DNA of 64,000 nt from Sediminicola arcticus. GTDB taxonomy: Bacteria > Bacteroidota > Bacteroidia > Flavobacteriales > Flavobacteriaceae. The translations under genes were made by a program, and so were the position numbers. Positions 24,133 through 32,713 of the stretch are shown here, in pieces (position 1 is the stretch's first letter; each line of letters opens with the position of its first letter). The stretch lies in NCBI RefSeq assembly GCF_040566695.1, contig NZ_JBEXAE010000001.1:372001-436000 (forward strand), in the 5' to 3' direction. Below the pieces are notes generated by a model that did no database searches, was not told where the DNA came from, and saw only the letters and a list, made by a program, of their open reading frames with translations.

Positions 24133-25686
24133 ATGTCAAAAATAGCTACAACGTTCGGAATCCATGATGCTTTAAAACAACTAGGAATCCAAGATATAAA
24201 TCCGGGCACCTCCACAGGGTCTAATAATTTTTCATCTGGTGATATCCTTGATTCTAATTCTCCTGTTGATGGGGCTTTGATTGCTAAGGTAAAAACAACT
24301 TCCAAAGAAGATTATGATAAGGTAATGGAGGCCGCCACCTCTGCCTTTAAAACATGGAAAACCATGCCCGCTCCACAAAGAGGAGAAATTGTACGTCAGT
24401 TTGGAGACAAACTAAGAGAGCTGAAAGAGCCCCTTGGAAAATTGGTGTCCTATGAAATGGGTAAATCCTATCAGGAAGGCTTGGGAGAAGTTCAAGAAAT
24501 GATAGATATCTGTGATTTCGCAGTTGGACTGTCTAGACAACTACATGGCCTTACCATGCATTCTGAGCGTCCAGGACATCGTATGTACGAGCAGTACCAC
24601 CCACTTGGGGTAGTAGGTATTATCTCTGCCTTTAACTTTCCAGTAGCGGTGTGGGCATGGAATACTGCCTTAGCTTGGGTTTCTGGGGATGTATGTATAT
24701 GGAAACCATCCGAAAAGACGCCTTTATGTGGAATTGCATGTCAAAATATTGCAGCCTCTGTATTAAAACAAAACAATTTACCAGAAGGGATATCCTGTTT
24801 GATCAATGGCGACCACCGCGTTGGAGAATTCATGACCAAAGACTCTAGGATTCCATTGATTTCTGCCACAGGATCTATCCGAATGGGTAAAATTGTAGCC
24901 CAGGCAGTAGCAGCAAGATTAGGTAAGTCGTTATTGGAATTAGGCGGAAATAATGCCATTATCGTTACTCCCGATGCAGATTTGAAAATGACCGTTATAG
25001 GTGCAGTTTTTGGTGCAGTTGGTACAGCAGGACAACGTTGTACCTCCACCCGTAGGTTAATTGTACATGAATCCATGTATGATAAGGTTAAGGACGCCAT
25101 TGTAGCCGCCTATAACCAATTGCGCATTGGAAATCCATTAGACGAGAAAAATCATGTAGGGCCTATTATTGATACCGATGCCGTAAAAATGTACCAAAAC
25201 GCTCTTAAAAGAGTTGTTGAAGAAGGTGGCAAAATGCTTGTTGAAGGCGGTGTCCTGGAAGGTGAAGGGTATGAAAGTGGCTGTTATGTAAAGCCCGCCA
25301 TAGCAGAAGCCGATAATTCCTTTGAAATTGTACAGCATGAAACCTTTGCGCCCATCCTTTATCTATTAAAATATTCTGGTGATGTTGAGAACGCACTTGC
25401 TATCCAAAATGGGGTGGTACAGGGACTTTCTTCAGCCATCATGACCAATAACCTTAGAGAGGCTGAAAGATTTCTATCCGTAAATGGTAGTGATTGCGGT
25501 ATAGCCAATGTAAATATAGGAACTTCAGGAGCCGAAATAGGAGGTGCCTTTGGAGGTGAAAAAGAAACTGGAGGCGGAAGAGAATCTGGTTCCGATGCTT
25601 GGAAAATCTATATGCGAAGACAAACCAATACAATCAACTATACGACCGAGCTACCTTTGGCCCAGGGTATAAAGTTTGATCTATAG
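24133..25686 (+). CDS. ALDH7-family aldehyde dehydrogenase (aminoadipate-semialdehyde dehydrogenase-like)
   Basis: NAD(P)-dependent aldehyde dehydrogenase of 517 residues related to antiquitin (ALDH7) and AmaB, which oxidise 2-aminoadipate-6-semialdehyde in lysine catabolism. Residues: NAD-binding and oxyanion region VVGIISAFNFPVAVWAWN (about 158-175), SATGSIRMGK, the general base Glu in LLELGGNNAIIVTPD, the nucleophile Cys in GTAGQRCTSTRRLIVHE (about residue 300), and EIVQHETFAPILYLLKY near 400. ELGGNNAI and GQRCTSTRR are diagnostic for ALDH7 against other ALDH classes. No other lysine-catabolism gene is in the window. It is ended by an exceptionally regular terminator. Confidence 0.9.
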   Translation: MSKIATTFGIHDALKQLGIQDINPGTSTGSNNFSSGDILDSNSPVDGALIAKVKTTSKEDYDKVMEAATSAFKTWKTMPAPQRGEIVRQFGDKLRELKEPLGKLVSYEMGKSYQEGLGEVQEMIDICDFAVGLSRQLHGLTMHSERPGHRMYEQYHPLGVVGIISAFNFPVAVWAWNTALAWVSGDVCIWKPSEKTPLCGIACQNIAASVLKQNNLPEGISCLINGDHRVGEFMTKDSRIPLISATGSIRMGKIVAQAVAARLGKSLLELGGNNAIIVTPDADLKMTVIGAVFGAVGTAGQRCTSTRRLIVHESMYDKVKDAIVAAYNQLRIGNPLDEKNHVGPIIDTDAVKMYQNALKRVVEEGGKMLVEGGVLEGEGYESGCYVKPAIAEADNSFEIVQHETFAPILYLLKYSGDVENALAIQNGVVQGLSSAIMTNNLREAERFLSVNGSDCGIANVNIGTSGAEIGGAFGGEKETGGGRESGSDAWKIYMRRQTNTINYTTELPLAQGIKFDL

Positions 25687-25711
25687 GTAAGAACTTTATT
25701 ACACCCTTTAA

Positions 25712-25758
25712 AACCCACTTTACTTTCTGTTTATAAACAGAAAGTAAAGTGGGTTTTT
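25712..25758 (+). terminator. Strong rho-independent terminator: 44-base perfect palindrome
   Basis: Arms 25712-25733 and 25734-25755 are perfect reverse complements (22 bases each, no spacer), the right arm running into TTT. It lies 26 bases after the aldehyde dehydrogenase stop. Confidence 0.9.
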
Positions 25759-25759
25759 C

Positions 25760-26117
25760 AATACAACTATTTTTAAATTAATTTTATCCAGACCTTATTG
25801 ATATTTAAAACTCCTCTTATTCCATAATTTTATGGACATTGAAACTGGGTCATAATCTGGAAGAATTTAGTATAATAGAAAAGCTACAACACTGATAGTT
25901 CTTATACTTTTCCTAAAAATCAGTGCTCATGATGTCCTAACTAGCCATCACTTCCCTCTTAAGTAACTGAAGCAGAATGATAACCACTATTATTTTAACA
26001 TTCTTTGCGTTTTTTTTATAAATTAGGTTACACAACCGGTTTACCGCTTTAAATGACCAGAGCAATGAATGATTGCGCATTTCTTACGCTAATAAATAAC
26101 TACGTAAACTATATATT
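25760..26117. other. Intergenic region before the helix-hairpin-helix gene
   Basis: About 360 AT-rich bases. I see no coding remnant with a sustained frame, no RNA gene and no convincing promoter box. Confidence 0.4.
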
Positions 26118-26675
26118 ATGAATTTTGAACACATGAAACTTATAAGTTGGCTATTACTAGCCCTATTTGGAATCATTTGCACCGTCACAGGTTTCCTATG
26201 GGGTAAGAGCGCTACCAATACCTCTTTAAATACTGCTGAGTTAAAAGTACTACATGAAAGCAATACCAAATTGGTAGCTGATTTAGACGCCTGCAACCAA
26301 AAATTAGCATCCCAAACAACAAAAGACAAGACCAGTGAATTAAAAAAGAATCCAGTTTCTGTAGATGCCCAAACTTATTTTAATTCCGATTTGGCCAAAC
26401 AGGCGTTAGGGGAAAAAATTAAACTTAATGATTTAAAAATTATTGAAGGGATTGGTCCAAAAATTGAAAAGCTATTCCACAATTTTGAGATTAAATCATG
26501 GGAAGACCTCTCCGAAGTATCTGTAAAGAAATGCCAGGACGTGTTGGATTCTGGGGGGGATCGCTATCGCATTCACAATCCTGGATCTTGGCCCATGCAA
26601 GCTAAAATGGCAGACGAAGGCAGATGGAAAGCCTTGGCCAGGTGGCAAGAAGAGCATAAAGCAGGAAAACTATAA
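26118..26675 (+). CDS. Membrane-anchored protein with helix-hairpin-helix-like C-terminal domain
   Basis: 185-residue protein with one N-terminal membrane helix (MKLISWLLLALFGIICTVTGFLW) that probably starts at M1 or M6. A coiled-coil-prone linker follows (ELKVLHESNTKLVADLDACNQKLASQ). The C-terminal 75-residue domain starts LNDLKIIEGIGPKIEKLF, a helix-hairpin-helix GIGP loop, and continues WEDLSEVSVKKCQDVLDSG and PGSWPMQAKMADEG. This C-terminal block occurs in many Bacteroidota proteins, sometimes next to NADH dehydrogenase or ribosomal protein fusions. Nucleic-acid binding is possible but not shown. A bidirectional terminator follows. Confidence 0.75.
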   Translation: MNFEHMKLISWLLLALFGIICTVTGFLWGKSATNTSLNTAELKVLHESNTKLVADLDACNQKLASQTTKDKTSELKKNPVSVDAQTYFNSDLAKQALGEKIKLNDLKIIEGIGPKIEKLFHNFEIKSWEDLSEVSVKKCQDVLDSGGDRYRIHNPGSWPMQAKMADEGRWKALARWQEEHKAGKL

Positions 26676-26680
26676 AACAA

Positions 26681-26711
26681 AAAAAACCGGTTCAATAAGA
26701 ACCGGTTTTTT
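26681..26711. terminator. Bidirectional rho-independent terminator
   Basis: Stem AAAAAACCGGTTC (26681-26693) and GAACCGGTTTTTT (26699-26711) with loop AATAA. The A-run/T-run pairing lets it serve both the plus-strand 26118 gene and the minus-strand desaturase gene. The desaturase stop codon abuts the stem at 26712. Confidence 0.9.
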
Positions 26712-27707
26712 TTAAAATCTTCCGTTAGCCTCAACCCATTTGAAATGGTATTGATCCTCTGGGAATTTCATACGCTCAGAAATACGTTCCAATCTAGCCG
26801 GTAATTTCATTAAATAATCACGGGCTTTTTCAGCATCATCAGTCAAACTTCTGATCTTGTCTAACTCCCAATACGCATTTAACTTTTTAAGGATTTCTAC
26901 ATAATCATGGGCCGTATAAACACCCAATCGCTGAGCACAGTTGGAGAAATTTTCAAATGCCGTTCCAATATTGCCGCCAGACTCCCTTAAGAAATGTGCC
27001 GGCATCACAATTTTCTTCTTCATCATATCGGCAAAGGCCAACATCATTTGGCTGGGATCATGATCAAAAATAGTCTTTACAAATTCCCTATAGGCAAGAT
27101 GGTGTCGCATTTCATCTCCTGCAATAATTGTACACATCTTTCCCAACAAAAGATTGCCCTTTTTCTTGGCCATTTGTCCTACCCTTTTATGTGAAATATT
27201 AGTGGCAAGCTCTTGAAAACTAGTATAAACAAAGTTTTTATATGGGTCACGGTCAGTGCCAATATCAAAGCCATCTGCAATAAGGTGTTGGGTGGTAATC
27301 TCAACTTCCTTCATATTCACCCTTCCAGATAGATAAAGATACTTATTAAGAACATCACCATGTCTGTTTTCCTCAGCGGTCCAATGACGGACCCATTTGG
27401 ACCACCCATTTTTGTTTTCTCCGTGTTGGTCTATTCCTTCCACATCCATCAACCAAGACTCATATGTGGGAAGGGCTTCCTCGGTAATTGTATCTGCAAC
27501 CATAGTCACCCAAAAGTCATAGCCTAATTCCTTTGCTTCTTCCCTTATTTGGGTAACATCGTCCAAGAATTTGTCACTCTGGTTATCCGGCAAGAAATCT
27601 GTTGGCTGCCATATCTCATCAATGGGGATAAGGTAAGAATCTATAAACGAATCTACCTTGCTTTCTATGGCCCTCATCACCTCTATTCTTATGTTTTTTG
27701 CGGACAT
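26712..27707 (-). CDS. Acyl-ACP desaturase (ferritin-like di-iron)
   Basis: Soluble acyl-ACP desaturase of 331 residues (stearoyl-ACP Delta9-type, FA_desaturase_2), which puts a double bond into an ACP-bound fatty acid. The two di-iron ligand motifs are AEENRHGDVLNKYL (EExxH, about residue 130) and GDEMRHHLAYREF (DExRH, about 220). A further ligand lies in ITEEALPTYE near residue 75. The size and four-helix organisation fit the family. It is a single-gene unit; in the window its partner acpP lies at 60.6 kb. Confidence 0.9.
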   Translation of the reverse strand: MSAKNIRIEVMRAIESKVDSFIDSYLIPIDEIWQPTDFLPDNQSDKFLDDVTQIREEAKELGYDFWVTMVADTITEEALPTYESWLMDVEGIDQHGENKNGWSKWVRHWTAEENRHGDVLNKYLYLSGRVNMKEVEITTQHLIADGFDIGTDRDPYKNFVYTSFQELATNISHKRVGQMAKKKGNLLLGKMCTIIAGDEMRHHLAYREFVKTIFDHDPSQMMLAFADMMKKKIVMPAHFLRESGGNIGTAFENFSNCAQRLGVYTAHDYVEILKKLNAYWELDKIRSLTDDAEKARDYLMKLPARLERISERMKFPEDQYHFKWVEANGRF

Positions 27708-27768
27708 ATACTGTTTTTTACAAATATCCCTAATATTATTGAAAAAGTCTTACAAAAGGGCGTAAATT

Positions 27769-28494
27769 TTAGTTCCTCCCGCTCTCTTCCGGATAAAAAG
27801 TAAAAACTGGATCACTCTGCCAAAATTCCTTTGTATCTACATCCATAATGGACAAGGGGCCCTTAAATGCCGCTCCTGTATCCAAGTTCCAAATATTGGC
27901 AGCCTTGTGAGGCAAAGTCTTCCCAATTCTGGTTACTGGGGTATGCCCGATAAAAATTTCACTATAATGGGTAAGACGTTTAGGATAAAGAATGTTTTCC
28001 CTAGTCAAATTTGGATCGATGGATAAAGCCAACTCCCAAAGGGTTCTGTCCCAGTAAAAGGTCTTGGTGAAATACTCATGTTCAATGCCATTTAAATTAG
28101 TGAATCCCGCATGTAAGAATAATTGGTTTTTGGGATTTAAATGATAATTATCCAAATTCCTATAAAAGTCCATATGCACATCTTTGATACTATCCCCTAC
28201 TAGGGCATAAGATTGTGTTGTAGACCGCCCACCATGTTGAAACCACAAAGGATTATCACGTCCTTGACTCAACCATTCCAAACATAATTCGTCGTGATTT
28301 CCCCTTAAAAATGTGCATTGATGGGTATTCTTTAGTTCCATTAAAAAATTAATGGTTTCCACTGCTTGGCTCCATCCATCAATATAATCCCCTAAAAAAA
28401 TCAAATGATCATCTTGGGTAACCTTCGCTCTTTTCAAAACCTGGTCTAGTGCCTTTAATCCAGAATGGATATCTCCAATAACAAGTGTTCTCAT
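27769..28494 (-). CDS. Calcineurin-like metallophosphoesterase
   Basis: Cytoplasmic Ser/Thr-phosphatase-like metallophosphoesterase of 241 residues. The signature triplet is complete: GDIHS at residue 7, FLGDYIDG at 34, FLRGNHDE at 62, then further ligands in HAGF (about 133) and IGHTPVTR (about 200). These bind two metals. Relatives remove phosphate from proteins or hydrolyse dinucleoside tetraphosphates; the substrate is unknown. It is divergent from the fructokinase gene. Confidence 0.85.
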   Translation of the reverse strand: MRTLVIGDIHSGLKALDQVLKRAKVTQDDHLIFLGDYIDGWSQAVETINFLMELKNTHQCTFLRGNHDELCLEWLSQGRDNPLWFQHGGRSTTQSYALVGDSIKDVHMDFYRNLDNYHLNPKNQLFLHAGFTNLNGIEHEYFTKTFYWDRTLWELALSIDPNLTRENILYPKRLTHYSEIFIGHTPVTRIGKTLPHKAANIWNLDTGAAFKGPLSIMDVDTKEFWQSDPVFTFYPEESGRN

Positions 28495-28580
28495 ACTACA
28501 AAAATCGCAAATACAATATTGATAAAAGCAAAAATTAAGCTAAAATGACCTACATCTATGAAGTGTATGTAAACGAAACA

Positions 28581-28613
28581 CCCCTTTAGATAAAAACATA
28601 ACATCTAAAAGGG
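28581..28613. repeat. Near-perfect inverted repeat between divergent genes
   Basis: CCCCTTTAGAT (28581-28591) pairs with ATCTAAAAGGG (28603-28613) with one mismatch and an 11-base spacer. It lies midway between the phosphoesterase and the fructokinase-amylosucrase operon. It lacks a T tract, so it is more like an operator or leader hairpin than a terminator; no regulator gene is adjacent. Confidence 0.4.
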
Positions 28614-28693
28614 ATATTCACTAATTTAAGCTTGAAATTTTGAATACGTAAGTATTTCCATTTACTTTGAGAATCATAAACCATCAATCAGTT

Positions 28694-29638
28694 ATGAATA
28701 AGGTATATTGCATAGGAGAGTTGTTGATAGATTTTGTAGCAGAAAAGCAGGGTAGCGATCTATCTAAAGCAACAAATTTCACTAAAAAGGCAGGAGGTGC
28801 ACCTGCTAATGTTGCATGTGCCATTTCGAAACTTGGAGGAGAAAGTTTCTTCATTGGCTGTGTGGGCAAAGATCCTTTCGGGACGTTCCTTTTGACAATT
28901 TTAGAAGAACATGGTGTGGACATATCAATGGCCCAACGCTCTTCCACATTTACAACATTGGCGTTTGTTTCTTTGGCAGAAGATGGCGAAAGAGATTTTG
29001 TTTTCAGCAGAGGTGCAGATAAAGAATTACAATACAATTCAGAATACAGAAATAAATTTAAGGGCAATATTCTTCATCTAGGGGCTGCAACTGCCTTGTT
29101 AGGTGGAAGTCTTGAAGATGCCTATAAACATTATTTTTTTGATGCTCTTTCCCAAGGTGCATTTATTTGTTTTGACCCGAACTTTAGAGGAGATCTTTGG
29201 AAGGGAAAAGAGAATCTTTTTATAGAAAAATGCCTGCCCTATATTGAAAAATCTGATTTATGTAAATTTAGTATGGAAGAAGCTCAATTACTTTCTGGAA
29301 AAGAAGATTTAAATGAGGCTTGTGATTTTTTGCATAACGTTGGAGCCAAAGTAATTACTATAACCCTGGGCGGTGATGGCACGTTATTGAGCACTTCCAA
29401 ATCTAAAAAGAATATTCCAAGCATCAAGGTAAGCCCAGTGGATACTACAGGAGCTGGAGATGCCTTTATTGGTTGCCTATTGCAGCAAATTTCGGCCTTA
29501 GCGGATTTCAAAACTATTTTTAATGACGAATCGATCTTGACTAACATGGTCTTAATGGCCAATAAGGCGGGAGCCATTACCACAACCAATTATGGCGCCA
29601 TTGAATCTTTACCTAACTTGAACCAACTGCAGCATTAA
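28694..29638 (+). CDS. Fructokinase (PfkB family)
   Basis: Phosphorylates fructose at C6, giving fructose-6-phosphate for glycolysis. The product is 314 residues from the ATG at 28694 (MNKVYCIGELLIDF); a TTG at 28667 would add 9 residues. The PfkB signatures are AGGAPANVACAISKLGG near the N terminus and the ATP-binding DTTGAGDAFIGCLLQQ with catalytic Asp near residue 260. The sugar-binding Asp region at the start (GELLIDF) and NFRGDLW also fit fructokinases. The specificity is supported by the next gene, amylosucrase, which releases fructose from sucrose; the kinase stop and that ATG are separated by 1 base. Confidence 0.88.
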   Translation: MNKVYCIGELLIDFVAEKQGSDLSKATNFTKKAGGAPANVACAISKLGGESFFIGCVGKDPFGTFLLTILEEHGVDISMAQRSSTFTTLAFVSLAEDGERDFVFSRGADKELQYNSEYRNKFKGNILHLGAATALLGGSLEDAYKHYFFDALSQGAFICFDPNFRGDLWKGKENLFIEKCLPYIEKSDLCKFSMEEAQLLSGKEDLNEACDFLHNVGAKVITITLGGDGTLLSTSKSKKNIPSIKVSPVDTTGAGDAFIGCLLQQISALADFKTIFNDESILTNMVLMANKAGAITTTNYGAIESLPNLNQLQH

Positions 29639-29639
29639 A

Positions 29640-31580
29640 ATGAACCAATTATCACTTCATCAATTATTGGCCAAGGACCAATTAAAAAAAAAGAAATCTA
29701 CTGGCCTAAATGAATTGTTTGAGCTGCGATTATCCACAAATATAACCTTGATTAAGAACCTCTTTTTTTCCCTATATCCAGAAACAGAATACGCTGGAAG
29801 TTTTGAAAAATTAGTTTCCCTGTTGCCGAAATTGTATCAAGAAAGACCAGATGAATTACAAAAGATTGACCTAGTAAGATTACAACAAGGGAATTGGTAC
29901 CAATCCGAACAAATGTTGGGAATGCAATTGTACGTGGACCATTTTAACAAAGACATTAAAGGCCTTTCAGAAAAGCTGGGATATTTTGAAAATCTTGGGG
30001 TAAATTTCCTTCATTTAATGCCAATTACCAAACGTCCAAAAGAAGAAAATGACGGAGGTTATGCCGTTAATAGCTATCATGAGGTAGACGAAAAATATGG
30101 TACCAAAGAAGATCTTTTAGCTCTGACAAAGAAGCTTAGGTCTAAAAATATATACCTGATGTTGGACTTTGTGGTGAACCACACTTCCGATGAATTTGAG
30201 TGGGCCAAAAAGGCCATGAACGGAGATCTAAAATATCAGGATTATTATTACACCTATCCTGATCGCACCCTTCCTGATCAATTTGAACAATCCCTCCCTG
30301 AGGTTTTCCCCGAGACCAACCCTGGCAACTTTACCTATAACCATGAAATGCAAAGATGGGTAATGACCGTTTTTAATTCCTATCAATGGGATCTTAATTA
30401 TTCCAATCCAGAAGTATTTATGGAAATGTTGGGCAACCTCATGAAATTAACAAATATGGGAGTGGATGTTGTCCGATTCGATGCACTAGCCTTTCTGTGG
30501 AAAAAAATAGGTACCGATTCTCAGAATTTACCAGAGGCCCATCAATTGATCAGTCTTTTCCGCATGTGCCTTCAGACCATAGCACCAGGGGTCATATTAT
30601 TGGCGGAGGCCATCACAGCCCCCACCCAGATCATCAAATATTTTGGGGAGGGCGATATGAAGGGAAATGAATGTGAAGTAGCCTATAACGCCACTTTAAT
30701 GGCACTACTTTGGAATTCAATTGCGACCAAAAAAACGGTATTATTGAATAAGAGCCTGCTGCATCTGCCAACAAAGCCGAGGGAAGCTACTTGGATCAAT
30801 TATATTCGGTGCCATGATGATATCGGGCTAGGATTTGATGATAATGATATTTACAGTATAGGGTGGGATGCAAAGGAACACAAAGCGTTTTTACTTGATT
30901 ACTATTGCCAGAAGCTGGATTGGTCTCCTGCAAAAGGATTGATGTTCATGTACAATCCAAAAAATGGCGATGGAAGAATTACAGGCAGTGCAGCTTCATT
31001 ATTGGGTCTAGAAAAAGGTTTGGAGAACAAGGATAAAAAGCTTATCTCCCAAGCCTTGATAAAAATTATTACCATGCACAGTGTTATTTTATCTTATGGA
31101 GGCATGCCATTGATATATGCAGGAGATGAAATTGGCACCCTCAATGACTACAGTTACCAATCAGAAAATGGTAAAAGAGACGATGGTCGATGGGTAAATA
31201 GACCAAAACAAGATTGGCAAGTAATAGCCCAATTAGAAAATAGCCATACCCCACAATCGCATATATTCCATTCCTTAAAAAAGTTGATCAACATACGAAA
31301 GAACAATCCCATATTTGCTGATCACAATAATCTGATCCTACACCAACACCACAACCCGCATCTGATGATCTATGAGCGTACCTCTCCTGAACATAATGGG
31401 TTTTTAGTAATCTGTAATTTTGATGACCATATTCATGGAATTGAAAAATCCTGGTTAGAAAAAATTGGTTTCGGAGAAGATAAGGAGTTAAAGGATCTGG
31501 TAACCGGAAAAGCAATCCATTTACAAAGCAACCATTTGGAAATTGGAGCAAGTGAATTTTATTGGATACTACGGAATTAA
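29640..31580 (+). CDS. Amylosucrase (GH13 subfamily 4)
   Basis: Converts sucrose into alpha-1,4-glucan plus fructose. The 646-residue product fits the family (about 630-650) and has the helical N-terminal domain (residues 1-90) specific to amylosucrases. The (beta/alpha)8 barrel has all GH13 motifs: LDFVVNHTS (region I), VDVVRFDALAFLW (region II, nucleophile Asp), LLAEA (region III, acid Glu) and YIRCHDDIG (region IV, with the stabilising Asp). No signal peptide is seen, so the reaction is intracellular and sucrose must be imported or made inside. It is cotranscribed with fructokinase. The 3' end overlaps the convergent AlbA_2 gene by 4 bases. Confidence 0.92.
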   Translation: MNQLSLHQLLAKDQLKKKKSTGLNELFELRLSTNITLIKNLFFSLYPETEYAGSFEKLVSLLPKLYQERPDELQKIDLVRLQQGNWYQSEQMLGMQLYVDHFNKDIKGLSEKLGYFENLGVNFLHLMPITKRPKEENDGGYAVNSYHEVDEKYGTKEDLLALTKKLRSKNIYLMLDFVVNHTSDEFEWAKKAMNGDLKYQDYYYTYPDRTLPDQFEQSLPEVFPETNPGNFTYNHEMQRWVMTVFNSYQWDLNYSNPEVFMEMLGNLMKLTNMGVDVVRFDALAFLWKKIGTDSQNLPEAHQLISLFRMCLQTIAPGVILLAEAITAPTQIIKYFGEGDMKGNECEVAYNATLMALLWNSIATKKTVLLNKSLLHLPTKPREATWINYIRCHDDIGLGFDDNDIYSIGWDAKEHKAFLLDYYCQKLDWSPAKGLMFMYNPKNGDGRITGSAASLLGLEKGLENKDKKLISQALIKIITMHSVILSYGGMPLIYAGDEIGTLNDYSYQSENGKRDDGRWVNRPKQDWQVIAQLENSHTPQSHIFHSLKKLINIRKNNPIFADHNNLILHQHHNPHLMIYERTSPEHNGFLVICNFDDHIHGIEKSWLEKIGFGEDKELKDLVTGKAIHLQSNHLEIGASEFYWILRN

Positions 31581-32713
31581 TTATACCTCACCTTTCGCAA
31601 AATGCGTAGGGATTCTTTTAAAGATTGGTAAACCTTGGTGTCATATTCCCTAAGTAATGGCCTAGCATCTTCCATAAGCTCTTTGGCCTCCTCAAAACCA
31701 TTGAGATAGCATATTAAATAGGTTGCTGGAAGCTGTTTTAGATCCAATTTTTCAGTATTGGTAAGATCCAACCTTTTTTGAAGCTTTTGGAGAAGCGCAT
31801 TATTGGAATTAAATATATGGTGCAGTGTTTTTTTGTCATAAAGGGGAGGTTCAAAAATTAGGTCGCTCTGTATTTGGTATGTGCCATTTTCCGAAAAGGT
31901 GATAACCACCTTCTCCAAGGGATAGTATTTAAGTTGTCTGCCAAGACCCAATTGAACATATTCCATAGTTGTAAAGGAATGCGCATCAAATGATATAGTG
32001 ATCTCATCTAGGGCAGAATAAAATAGCTTTACTTGTTCATTGATCAACTCTACATCCACTCGAGAATAGTAGGTTTCATTTTTTACTTTCTTCTCGTTTC
32101 CTGCCCAACAGACCACAAATTGTTCTTCAAAAACTTTATAACTACTGCTGAGATCCTTATGCCTATGGTTTATAAAATCGATTACTCCGTCTAGGGTAAG
32201 CTCAATATTATTTCTGGCATGAAGCTCTATGGTAGCCACGGTTTCAGAATTGATGTCCCTTAGGTGTACATCAAAAGCTTTAGAGAGACTAATACTGCCC
32301 TCCCTAAAGAAAACAGAGCCCCCATAATATTTCCAAATATTTTTCTTGAGGGCACATACCTTCTCATTGGATTTAATAGTAACCAAGCCTACCACCTTAC
32401 CTTCTGGCAAATGTGGAAATGGAATATTTTCATAAGAGATTAGCGGAGGATTATCTAGATACGCGTTAACCAGATTTTGAATCTTGCTGTCATCAAAGAA
32501 ATCGACCCCAACTATTTTATTATCCTCATCCTCTACGCCAATCACGATAAAGGAATTACTTATTGGATTACTATTGGCTAGCGCACAAACATGCTTTAAA
32601 AATTTCCCTTTGCCTTCTCTCTGCCCTATATCTATAAAACGCTTTTTGTCGTAAAAGCTATTCTCATCGTTATGGGCGAGAAGATTTTTTACCAATAAGC
32701 GTTTATTGATCAT
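31577..32713 (-). CDS. AlbA_2/Schlafen-like putative DNA-binding domain protein
   Basis: 378-residue cytoplasmic protein. The N-terminal 130 residues fit the AlbA_2 domain (Schlafen AAA_4 family): an Asp/Glu-rich start, RFIDIGQREGKGKFLKHVCALAN, then SFIVIGVEDEDNKIVGVD and a helix-strand pattern up to VFFREGSIS. The rest (about 150-378) is of unknown type, with alternating beta strands and a helical, charged C terminus. AlbA_2 proteins are often annotated as ATP-binding or transcription-related; the role is not established. The start ATG overlaps the SDR stop (ATGA), so it is translationally coupled to that gene; the stop overlaps the amylosucrase stop. Confidence 0.75.
   Translation of the reverse strand: MINKRLLVKNLLAHNDENSFYDKKRFIDIGQREGKGKFLKHVCALANSNPISNSFIVIGVEDEDNKIVGVDFFDDSKIQNLVNAYLDNPPLISYENIPFPHLPEGKVVGLVTIKSNEKVCALKKNIWKYYGGSVFFREGSISLSKAFDVHLRDINSETVATIELHARNNIELTLDGVIDFINHRHKDLSSSYKVFEEQFVVCWAGNEKKVKNETYYSRVDVELINEQVKLFYSALDEITISFDAHSFTTMEYVQLGLGRQLKYYPLEKVVITFSENGTYQIQSDLIFEPPLYDKKTLHHIFNSNNALLQKLQKRLDLTNTEKLDLKQLPATYLICYLNGFEEAKELMEDARPLLREYDTKVYQSLKESLRILRKVRYN

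Noticed and set aside
28581..28613. Terminator between phosphoesterase and fructokinase
   Set aside because: The two genes diverge and no T tract follows, so it is listed only as an inverted repeat.
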